Origin: an uncultured Oxalobacteraceae bacterium | GTDB taxonomy: Bacteria; Pseudomonadota; Gammaproteobacteria; Burkholderiales; Burkholderiaceae | NCBI GenBank assembly: GCA_946479705.1 | Contig: CAMLHI010000145.1 | Location: 1 to 5,841 of the forward strand | Direction of reading: 5' to 3' | Length of the DNA stretch: 5,841 nucleotides | Program-made: the position numbers and the translations under genes | In this document: positions 1-5,841 of the stretch, piece after piece | Layout of the letters: every line of letters begins with the position of its first letter | How positions within the stretch are numbered: the stretch's first letter is position 1 | Notes under the pieces: generated by a model | The model's database searches: none | The model's input: only the letters and a program-made list of their open reading frames with translations | Told to the model about the DNA's origin: nothing

Positions 1-25
1 GGAGTTCGTCATCAGGGCGGGACCC

Positions 26-2194
26 TTATGGCTTGCCGACCGCCAAGCCGCGACCGTTCGTGGACATGTACACCACGCCGAAGGTGTTCATGTCGCCCAC
101 GATGATCCTGCCGTCGGCGCCGTACTGGTGCGCGTCGTCATTGATGCGCAACCAGGTGTTGCCCACATCGGTAGAGCGGAACAGGCCGCGCACGCCGCCC
201 ACGGTAGCGAAGATGTAGACGGTCGGGTAGCCCGATCCGGCCGGGGCCTTGCCGAAGCCGATGCCGGTGACGTCGTTGACGCCGTTGATTGTGGTAAACG
301 AGCTGCCCGAATTGGTGGAGCGCTTCAGGCCGCGGTAGTTTTGCGCCACCCAGATTTCGCCGCCAATACCGGGCGGGACGGCGATGCGGGTCTCGCCATC
401 GTTTTGGATGTTGCTGGCGACCCAGAAGTTGATGCCGCCGTCGTAGCTGGTATAGAAATTACCGGTGTCGCGGTCGTAAGCGTAGAACAGGCTGTTGTTG
501 TACGCGTCGGCGACCGGGTAGGCATTCCGGAAGTTCAGATTGGTCGCCGTCCAGTTGGCGCCAAAGTCGGTGGAACGCCAGGTGGTGGTGGAGTCTTGCG
601 GGCAATGCAACAGCACGCCGCCATTGGGCGACAGCGCCAGCCTGCCGCCGTAGCCCTTGCTGACCGCGGCCTGGTACCAGTTCACCGAACCGTTCCACGA
701 AACCTGTAGCTGTCTGCCGACGCGCGCCACGACATTCGGATTGGCGCTGGCCATGGCCAGGCTCTCGGTGTTGCCAATCTTCGGCTCAAAGCGCGCTGCG
801 TAGTTGGCGGTATTGTAGGTGCGGAATCCCTCATAGTCGCCGATCCCGACCAGCAGCGGACCGCTCGGCATGCTGGTCCCGTTCAGCACCGCATATTCTT
901 CCAGGCCCTTGACGTTAAAAGTCCAGGTCGGTTGTGCGCTGTCCAGGTTGGTGGCTTTGAAGAGGCCATTTCCCGAGGTGGCCCAGGCGGTCTGGGTATT
1001 GAAGGGGTCGAATACCACCGTGTTGACCAAGTGCATGGATTCCTCCTTGATCCAGTCGATGCCGTCGGAGTTCCTGATGGAATTAGCGACCACGTCGGTC
1101 CAGCTGGCACCGCCATTGGTGCTCAGGTAAACCCGATCGCCCCCGGCGTAGGTCCCGTCGGGTTTCTGCCACTGCGTCACCCATTGATTGATGGACGAGA
1201 CAATGATGCGTTGCGGGTTGTTCGGAGCGATGCTGATGCCGCTGAACGCCCTGGTGACGCCGGCCGGGGTCACATTGCTCCAGCTGCCGTTGCCAATGTT
1301 GTATTTCCAAACGCCGCCCTGGTCCATCGCATTCGACTGCCTCAATGCTGGATCCTCATTATCGCCGAAACTTGGACCGCGCCCGTTGCCGAAGGTGAGG
1401 TAGAGGTTGCCCTGGCCGTCGAAGGCGCCGCGCTGGGCCATCAAGATGCCTGCCGGTCCCCCGCTGATAGGGTTGAACGTCTGGCCGCCATCGTTGCTGC
1501 GGTACAGGTTGGGGCCTTCCGTCGAAGGGCGCGAGACGGCGACGAACAGGCGCTGGGCCAGGCCGCCGACCACACTGTTCGGGTCAGGCAACACCACGTT
1601 GATCCCGTTGGTATTGAGCGTGGTGGTGACGTTCAGGCTGTTGAGGCGGGTCCAGGTGACGCCGATGTCGGTGCTCTTGAACAGACCGTTGTAGCGGGTG
1701 CCGACATACAGGACGTTACTCGATCCCGGGTCGATGGCGAGCCGCTCGCCGCTCTGGCGGCCATAGCCGTTTCCGTGGGTTTTAAACAGCGCCGTTACGT
1801 CGGTACGCGTGAAACTTTGTCCATAATTGCTTGAACGCAAAATTTCCGTATGCCCCCAGTTGGCGTCGATATTGCCCGCAAGCATCACGATGTTGGCGGC
1901 ATTCTTGGGGTCGACCGCCATCGAATCGACTCCCATCAGCCCACTGTCGGCGCCGGACACCCAGTCCATCAACGCCACCCATTTGGCAGTGTTCTTGTCC
2001 CAGCGGTAGGCGCCGCCCACATCGGTGCGGGCGTAGACCATGCCCGCTTCGGTCTTGGACGGAAAAATCCCGGTCACCATACCGGCGCCGCCGAACGGAG
2101 CGACATCCCATTTATATCCGGCGGCGTTCTGTGCCGAAGCGCCGGTCGCGGCCAGGGCAGTGGCCAGCACCAGTAGTGTTTTTATATATTTCAT
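26..2194 (-). CDS. Secreted GH74-family xyloglucanase-like glycoside hydrolase (two beta-propellers)
   Basis: Predicted 722-residue exported glycoside hydrolase. GH74 enzymes cut the beta-1,4-glucan backbone of xyloglucan with inversion, using two aspartates in a cleft between two seven-bladed propellers. Residues 1-21 form a Sec signal peptide (Lys2 and Lys5, hydrophobic core, cleavage after A-S-A). The family signature ARTDVGGAYRW is at about 55-65, with candidate catalytic Asp58. GLEEYAVL followed by GIGDYEGFR places the second candidate at Asp453. GRQSGERLAIDP (145-156) is also typical. Eight Asp-box-like motifs (S-x-D/N-x-G-x-x-W/F) start near residues 121, 174, 233, 358, 541, 583, 626 and 674, as expected for propeller blades. 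There is no carbohydrate-binding module or linker. The start was chosen at 2194 because it gives the signal peptide and a good ribosome binding site; the frame stays open 120 codons further upstream, but that extension looks non-coding. The motif spacing and some loops differ from the canonical enzymes I recall, so the family is well supported but xyloglucan specificity is not certain. Confidence 0.88.
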   Translation of the reverse strand: MKYIKTLLVLATALAATGASAQNAAGYKWDVAPFGGAGMVTGIFPSKTEAGMVYARTDVGGAYRWDKNTAKWVALMDWVSGADSGLMGVDSMAVDPKNAANIVMLAGNIDANWGHTEILRSSNYGQSFTRTDVTALFKTHGNGYGRQSGERLAIDPGSSNVLYVGTRYNGLFKSTDIGVTWTRLNSLNVTTTLNTNGINVVLPDPNSVVGGLAQRLFVAVSRPSTEGPNLYRSNDGGQTFNPISGGPAGILMAQRGAFDGQGNLYLTFGNGRGPSFGDNEDPALRQSNAMDQGGVWKYNIGNGSWSNVTPAGVTRAFSGISIAPNNPQRIIVSSINQWVTQWQKPDGTYAGGDRVYLSTNGGASWTDVVANSIRNSDGIDWIKEESMHLVNTVVFDPFNTQTAWATSGNGLFKATNLDSAQPTWTFNVKGLEEYAVLNGTSMPSGPLLVGIGDYEGFRTYNTANYAARFEPKIGNTESLAMASANPNVVARVGRQLQVSWNGSVNWYQAAVSKGYGGRLALSPNGGVLLHCPQDSTTTWRSTDFGANWTATNLNFRNAYPVADAYNNSLFYAYDRDTGNFYTSYDGGINFWVASNIQNDGETRIAVPPGIGGEIWVAQNYRGLKRSTNSGSSFTTINGVNDVTGIGFGKAPAGSGYPTVYIFATVGGVRGLFRSTDVGNTWLRINDDAHQYGADGRIIVGDMNTFGVVYMSTNGRGLAVGKP

Positions 2195-2203
2195 AAGTCT
2201 GCG

Positions 2204-2209
2204 TCTCCC
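2204..2209 (-). promoter_or_regulatory. Ribosome binding site of the GH74 gene
   Basis: On the minus strand GGGAGA lies 9 bases before the ATG at 2194. It supports this start over the in-frame upstream starts, because it sits directly before the signal-peptide methionine. The GH51 gene to its right uses a similar GGAGAC element. Confidence 0.75.
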
Positions 2210-2313
2210 ACAATTGTGACATTTTTGAATGGACTTCTGTCGCGACCGCTGAAAATGCGGACGAATTTCTTTCAAGCATCTGGATAGATATGCGTGAAAG
2301 GAATGTCCGAAAT

Positions 2314-2341
2314 ATATTACGCAAATATCTTCGCTGGCGAA
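2314..2341 (-). promoter_or_regulatory. Alternative, closer promoter candidate with palindrome over the -35
   Basis: On the minus strand TTCGCC (2341-2336) is separated by 16 bases from TAATAT (2319-2314). The -35 is weak and the -10 moderate. The -35 lies inside the inverted repeat TTCGC-TG-GCGAA (2330-2341), which would fit an activator or repressor site. It competes with the candidate at 2424-2453, and only one or neither may be used. Confidence 0.2.
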
Positions 2342-2423
2342 AATTCGCCCTGTTTTAATACAAGCGCCTTGCTGTGTGCGGAAAGTTGAAAGGAATATGC
2401 GCATAATGCCTATACTTTTTACA

Positions 2424-2453
2424 AAAATACTTATTGGAAATATTTCTTGTAAA
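2424..2453 (-). promoter_or_regulatory. Candidate sigma-70 promoter, distal, for the GH74 gene
   Basis: On the minus strand TTTACA (2453-2448) is followed after 18 bases by TATTTT (2429-2424), an acceptable -35/-10 pair in very AT-rich DNA. It would give a 5' leader of roughly 220 bases. The TACAA/TTGTA dyad at 2420-2451 overlaps it, as an operator might. In AT-rich sequence such matches arise by chance, so this is tentative. Confidence 0.28.
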
Positions 2454-2457
2454 TATA

Positions 2458-2485
2458 TTGAACAGGCCGTGCTCGCCTTGTTCAA
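2458..2485. repeat. Inverted repeat (TTGAACA-GG / CC-T-TGTTCAA)
   Basis: Nine paired positions with a single bulged T: left arm 2458-2466, right arm 2476-2485, 9-base spacer. It marks the border between the AT-rich GH74 leader and the GC-rich 3' flank of GH51 copy A. No clear T tract follows on either strand, so it may be an operator or a processed hairpin rather than a classical terminator. Confidence 0.35.
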
Positions 2486-2635
2486 GCCGCCCCCTGGCCG
2501 GCTTGCCCTGACCCGCACGAAATTGCGGATGGCATGGGCGGCGCCAGTGCCCATGGCCTAAGCGGAAAATGCGGAAAGATCCGGCCGGGCAAGAGCTATC
2601 CTTGCGGGACGGGAGTCAGGAAACCATTGCCGCGG

Positions 2636-2656
2636 GCGCCGCGGGCACCGCGGCGC
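2636..2656. terminator. GC-rich perfect hairpin downstream of GH51 copy A
   Basis: GCGCCGCGG (2636-2644) and CCGCGGCGC (2648-2656) are perfect 9-base arms around a 3-base loop, made only of G and C. The hairpin lies about 195-215 bases after the GH51 stop on the transcribed strand. No T tract follows, so it is not a standard intrinsic terminator; it could pause polymerase or block 3' exonucleases. The aligned position after copy B lacks part of the hairpin. Confidence 0.3.
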
Positions 2657-2681
2657 ACCCGCGCAAAGCGGCATGCGACGA

Positions 2682-3863
2682 TGGCGCATTCACGGTGTTT
2701 GAAGGGGGAGGGCTTGGCGGAGCGGTGCACTGCTGCCGCTCCTGCTCGGGATATGGCAGGTGTGCCATTGTGCGCATGCACGCGACGGACGGCGTCCGCG
2801 TTCGCAGCGTGCATGGGCAAGACGATGATGCGGCGCTTGCGCGCCCGGTGTTTATTCTTCCAGAGCGAGCACCATCACGGCCTTGGCCGGCACCTTGATC
2901 GACAGCTTGCCGCCCGCGGCGCGCGCGCTGAACGGCGCCGGCTTGATGACCTGCGGATTCTGGAAGGTGTTGTGCGCATCCATCGCGGCCGCGGTCAGCA
3001 CCTTGCCGGCCGCAGCTTTGACCTTGGTGCCGGCGACGTCGACGGCGACATCGACCGCCTTGGACGGGTCGGTGTTGACCAGCGCCAGGTACACCTTGCC
3101 GTCCTTGGCGCGCGCCGCCGAAGCGCTCACGCCCGGAATGGTCGTCGTGCCCAGCGTATAGCTGGTGTTGTCCTTGATCGACAGCGGCAGCGACTTGGCG
3201 TCCTGGAACGGCACATACATCTGGAAGGTGTAGTAGGTCGGGGTCAGGACCATCTTTTCCTGCTCGGTCAGGACCATGGCTTGCAGGACATCGACCATCT
3301 GGGCGATGGTGGTCAGGGTGACCCGCTCCGCGTGCTCATGGAAAATATTGAGGTTGAGCGCGGCCACCAGCGCGTCGCGCAGGGAATTCTGCTGGAACAG
3401 CGCGCTTCTGGCGCCCTTTTCCTCGTACCAGGTGCCCCACTCGTCGACCATCAGCCCGATCTTCTTCTCGGGATCGTTCTTGTCCAGGATGGCCACGTGA
3501 TCCTTGACGAGCTGATCCATTTTCATGGTGTTGGCCAGGGTCGAAATCCACTCGCCTTCCTTGAAGCCGAGGGCCTCGCCCTTGACGTCCCAGTTGCCGG
3601 TCGGCACGGTGTACTGGTGGACGCTGATGCCGGCCGTGCGGCCCTTCAGTTCCTTGCTCAGCACGGCCGTCCACGTGGTGTCGAAACCACTGCCGCCGCT
3701 GGCGATCATTTTCGGCCTGGTCGTGCCGGGCGACCTCAGGAAATTCTCGTAATTGCTGTACAGGTTGGCATAGTAGTCGGGCTTCAGGTTGCCGCCGCAT
3801 CCCCACAGCTCATTGCCGATACCGAAGTAGGCGACCTTGAACGGCTTTTCGTGCCCGTTCTGC
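2682..3863 (-). repeat. Tandem duplication, copy A unit (part visible in both copies)
   Basis: This block, covering the GH51 copy A 3' flank and the last 336 codons, aligns with 4682-5841. The offset is exactly 1990 bases through most of the C-terminal coding region, about 2000 in the flank because of small indels, and shrinks by 12 where copy B lacks four codons. Homology in the flank starts at a shared TGGCGCATTC (2682 and 4682), with weaker similarity further out. Confidence 0.85.
2771..2819 (-). terminator. Conserved 3' stem-loop after GH51 copy A (possible terminator or mRNA 3'-end stabiliser)
   Basis: The arms CATGCACGC (2775-2783) and GCGTGCATG (2807-2815) pair perfectly. After one G-G mismatch, TGC (2771-2773) pairs with GCA (2817-2819). 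A smaller hairpin, CGGAC-GGC-GTCCG, sits inside the loop. It starts 32 bases after the GH51 stop codon. A matching stem-loop occurs at the same place after copy B although the surrounding bases have diverged. No U tract follows in the minus-strand transcript, so Rho-independent termination is uncertain. Confidence 0.45.
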
Positions 3864-4387
3864 GCGCGCAGCCGGGCCAGGGGGGAGCCGCCGTCCGCGG
3901 TCATGTACTCGACCCAATCGGCCATCTCCTGCACGGTGCCGGTACCGACGTTGCCGTTGATGTAGGCTTCGGCGCCCAGCATGTCGATCAGGTCGAAGAA
4001 TTCGTGGGTGCCGACGGCGTTGATGGCGTCGACATTGCCACCGCTGATGTTGCTCGGACGCTTGTCCTGGGGGCCGATGCCGTCGCCCCAATGGTAGGTG
4101 TCGGCGAAGCAGCCGCCCGGCCAGCGTACCACCGGCACATGCAGTTCCTTGAGCGCGCCGACGACGTCATTGCGCCAGCCCCCGGTGTTGGGGATGGTCG
4201 ACTTGGTGCCGACCCACAGGCCGCCGTAGACGCCGGTGCCGAGGTTTTCGGCGAACTGGCCGTACACGTACTTGCTGATGACCGGGCCGGGTTTGCCGGC
4301 GTCGATGCTGATGCTGACCTGGCTGGCGGCAAAAGCCGGTGCCGCGATCATGCCGAGAACGGCCAGGCTGTGTTTGATGATGTTCAT
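2852..4387 (-). CDS. Exported GH51 alpha-L-arabinofuranosidase (copy A, complete)
   Basis: Predicted 511-residue retaining glycoside hydrolase that removes non-reducing L-arabinofuranosyl groups from arabinoxylan, arabinan or related glycans. Residues 1-20 are a Sec signal peptide ending A-F-A, so it acts in the periplasm or outside. The (beta/alpha)8 barrel spans about 30-395. GQFAENLG (43-50) holds the substrate-binding Glu47. RWPGGCFAD...YHW (88-100) is the GH51 equivalent of RYPGGN. GIGNELWG (189-196) supplies the acid/base Glu193, VHQY (256-259) the conserved His and Tyr, and VDEWGTWY (314-321) the nucleophile Glu316. A C-terminal beta-sandwich follows (about 400-511). Length and motif spacing are normal for the family. 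The only two cysteines, Cys93 and Cys197, both lie in active-site motifs. The start has GGAGA 7 bases upstream. A close paralogue is encoded immediately upstream. Some GH51 members act on glucans, so exact substrate is inferred. Confidence 0.93.
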   Translation of the reverse strand: MNIIKHSLAVLGMIAAPAFAASQVSISIDAGKPGPVISKYVYGQFAENLGTGVYGGLWVGTKSTIPNTGGWRNDVVGALKELHVPVVRWPGGCFADTYHWGDGIGPQDKRPSNISGGNVDAINAVGTHEFFDLIDMLGAEAYINGNVGTGTVQEMADWVEYMTADGGSPLARLRAQNGHEKPFKVAYFGIGNELWGCGGNLKPDYYANLYSNYENFLRSPGTTRPKMIASGGSGFDTTWTAVLSKELKGRTAGISVHQYTVPTGNWDVKGEALGFKEGEWISTLANTMKMDQLVKDHVAILDKNDPEKKIGLMVDEWGTWYEEKGARSALFQQNSLRDALVAALNLNIFHEHAERVTLTTIAQMVDVLQAMVLTEQEKMVLTPTYYTFQMYVPFQDAKSLPLSIKDNTSYTLGTTTIPGVSASAARAKDGKVYLALVNTDPSKAVDVAVDVAGTKVKAAAGKVLTAAAMDAHNTFQNPQVIKPAPFSARAAGGKLSIKVPAKAVMVLALEE

Positions 4388-4394
4388 GCGGGGG

Positions 4395-4399
4395 TCTCC
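4395..4399 (-). promoter_or_regulatory. Ribosome binding site of GH51 copy A
   Basis: GGAGA on the minus strand lies 7 bases before the ATG at 4387, directly ahead of the signal peptide. It fixes the start of the 511-residue protein. Confidence 0.7.
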
Positions 4400-4407
4400 A
4401 TGCAGTT

Positions 4408-4560
4408 TTATTTGAGGATTGCTACAAAGGCGCCATGCGGCGCGATCGTAATGACGGCCTTGCCGCCCTTGCGTTCAGACGTAGTAGGCGCCTGTCACGG
4501 CGGCAATGGTACACGATCACCCTGTGCATCAAAAGTAAACGTGAGACGGAAAGTGCCCGC
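4408..4560 (-). pseudogene. Possible relic of the C-terminus of a lost upstream gene
   Basis: One minus-strand frame ends with TAA at 4408-4410, only 20 bases before the GH51 copy A start, as in an operon. Its last 28 codons read QAPTTSERKGGKAVITI followed by APHGAFVAILK, resembling the final beta-strands of the C-terminal sandwich found in several glycoside hydrolases. An in-frame TGA at 4495-4497 precedes it. Beyond that, the same frame gives AGTFRLTFTFDAQGD, again with alternating beta-strand character. No start codon or ribosome binding site is seen. The family cannot be named, and chance in GC-rich DNA is a real alternative. If correct, an upstream operon partner of GH51 copy A was deleted or decayed. 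Confidence 0.28.
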
Positions 4561-4595
4561 GCCGCATCTCCTCGGGCTGTTACGACGCCACCGGC

Positions 4596-4618
4596 AAAAA
4601 AAGTGCGGGCTGTGCCCG
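4596..4618 (-). terminator. Short hairpin followed by T7 (possible intrinsic terminator of GH51 copy B)
   Basis: On the minus strand CGGGC-ACA-GCCCG (4618-4606) is followed by CAC and seven Ts (4602-4596). The stem is only 5 base pairs but all G-C, and the T tract is at the right distance. It lies about 224 bases after the copy B stop and 209 bases before the copy A start, so it could end the copy B transcript or act as a leader attenuator for copy A. The short stem makes it moderate at best. Confidence 0.38.
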
Positions 4619-4699
4619 GGGGAGGGGGGCGGCATTGCGGCAGGCATCGCCGCGCATTCACGATTAGGCGGTGTGCGCAGCTGGCGCATTCCTGATGTC

Positions 4700-4710
4700 G
4701 GGGGGGGGGG
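4700..4710. repeat. Homopolymer tract of 11 G
   Basis: Eleven consecutive G on the + strand (C on the transcribed strand), about 132 bases after the copy B stop. The matching place after copy A reads GAAGGGGGAGGG and is not a pure run. Such tracts slip during replication and are also a common site of sequencing length errors. Confidence 0.9.
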
Positions 4711-4763
4711 CGGAGCGGCGAACTGGTGCCGCTCCTGTTCGGCGTAGGACAGGTGCTATTGGT

Positions 4764-4806
4764 GCATGCACGCCGCTGACGGCGTCCGCGTCCGGTGCGT
4801 GCATGC
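4764..4806 (-). terminator. Conserved 3' stem-loop after GH51 copy B
   Basis: GCATGCACGC (4764-4773) and GCGTGCATGC (4797-4806) are perfect 10-base arms around a 23-base loop. It begins 35 bases after the copy B stop, matching the stem-loop after copy A. The first base pair, G-C here, is a G-G mismatch in copy A; the rest of the stem is identical while the loop differs. No T tract follows directly. Confidence 0.45.
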
Positions 4807-4841
4807 GACAGGCGACGACGCGGCGCTTGCGCGCTGCGCGA

Positions 4842-5841
<1,000 letters not shown>

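Larger units (their letters stand above)
2195..2485 (-). promoter_or_regulatory. AT-rich leader and probable promoter region of the GH74 gene
   Basis: This gene-free stretch is clearly richer in A and T than the rest of the window, especially 2401-2460. It carries several symmetric elements: TTCGC/GCGAA with a 2-base centre (2330-2341), overlapping GCGAA/TTCGC (2337-2348), the perfect palindrome TATGCGCATA (2396-2405), and a dyad TACAA...TTGTA (2420-2451). It also holds TGAAAGGAAT twice (2295-2304 and 2387-2396). Such a density of elements before a catabolic gene suggests regulator binding. The regulator cannot be named from sequence, and no known operator consensus was recognised. Confidence 0.5.
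2486..2851. other. Gene-free GC-rich 3' flank of GH51 copy A
   Basis: No credible gene is seen in these 366 bases. The part nearest the GH51 stop (about 2682-2851) is homologous to the region just after copy B (4682-4841), and weaker similarity appears to continue leftward to about 2625. It contains the stem-loop at 2771-2819 and the very GC-rich hairpin at 2636-2656. The remainder (2486-2630) shows no recognisable element except GAAAATGCGGA (2565-2575), which also occurs in the GH74 leader at 2251-2261. Confidence 0.5.
4388..4841. other. Gene-free region between the two GH51 genes
   Basis: These 454 bases hold no intact gene. From right to left they contain the copy B 3' flank with its stem-loop (4764-4806), an 11-base G tract (4700-4710), a terminator-like hairpin plus T tract on the minus strand (4596-4618), and the possible gene relic (4408-4560). 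No convincing promoter for GH51 copy A was found; the stretch TTTACT...GTGTACC near 4510-4540 has poor spacing. Copy A may depend on transcription from upstream or on an activator-dependent promoter lacking consensus boxes. Confidence 0.5.

Noticed and set aside
1..12. Possible start of a further minus-strand gene (ATG at 12-10, reading M-T-N-S)
   Set aside because: An AAGGG at 23-27 overlapping the GH74 stop could serve as ribosome binding site, but only four codons are visible before the window ends, so it cannot be supported.
932..1834. 300-codon + strand open frame opposite the GH74 gene
   Set aside because: Shadow of the GH74 coding sequence, with no domain features and no ribosome binding site; similar shadow frames occur along all three genes.
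4534..4547. GTAAACGT half site resembling a LacI-family operator
   Set aside because: Only one half matches (AGTAAACGTGAGAC); the other arm is absent and no promoter with good spacing lies next to it.
4422..4695. Short open frames of 64-86 codons on both strands in the spacer between the GH51 genes
   Set aside because: Arg/Ala/Pro-rich compositions, no ribosome binding sites, and partial overlap with the duplicated non-coding flank. Only the short beta-strand-like segment at 4408-4560 was kept, as a possible relic.
4618..4710. G-quadruplex potential of the G-rich + strand
   Set aside because: The runs G5-A-G6 and G11 do not give four well-spaced G3 runs in one compact motif, and the transcript of these genes would be C-rich, so no RNA quadruplex is expected.
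2534..4747. Very long + strand open frame (737 codons) opposite GH51 copy A
   Set aside because: It is antisense to a clear GH51 gene, Arg/Gly/Ala/His-rich with no recognisable domain, and explained by the GC-rich third positions of the real gene. It also runs through the non-coding flanks.

Overview
The window is a GC-rich bacterial segment whose three recognisable genes are all on the minus strand. All three look like exported plant-polysaccharide-degrading enzymes. In transcription order (right to left) they are a 5'-truncated GH51 alpha-L-arabinofuranosidase (copy B, 4842-5841, running off the right edge), a complete GH51 paralogue of 511 residues (copy A, 2852-4387), and a complete 722-residue GH74-type xyloglucanase-like double beta-propeller protein (26-2194). 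Sec signal peptides with AxA-type cleavage sites, purine-rich ribosome binding sites and GC-rich codon use suggest a Gram-negative proteobacterium. A plant- or soil-associated Burkholderiales member such as the Massilia/Duganella group is my guess, from gene style only.

Layout on the + axis: 1-25, tail after the GH74 gene; 26-2194, GH74; 2195-2851, a 657-base gene-free region; 2852-4387, GH51 copy A; 4388-4841, a 454-base gene-free region; 4842-5841, GH51 copy B. The first gene-free region has two parts. Its left part (about 2195-2485) is an AT-rich leader of the GH74 gene with palindromes, short direct repeats and candidate promoters. Its right part is the GC-rich 3' flank of copy A. The second gene-free region holds the 3' flank of copy B, a possible terminator, an 11-base G tract, and a short stretch that may be the remnant C-terminus of a lost upstream gene.

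The main structural result is a tandem duplication with a spacing of about 1.99 kb. The two GH51 copies are about 88-89% identical in protein by hand count over the 332 alignable residues. Their 3' flanks are also homologous for at least about 160-170 bases and include a stem-loop kept in both copies. One roughly 200-base tract in the C-terminal domain is nearly identical (5 differences by hand count), which suggests gene conversion between the copies.

Functionally the set fits outer degradation of an arabinose-decorated plant glucan or hemicellulose. The GH74 enzyme would cut the backbone, and the GH51 enzymes would remove terminal L-arabinofuranosyl groups outside the cytoplasm. That pairing is inference from gene content. 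I see no new type of biological system here. The unusual points are the duplication, the patchwork identity, the conserved 3' hairpins, the possible gene relic and the repeat-rich GH74 leader.
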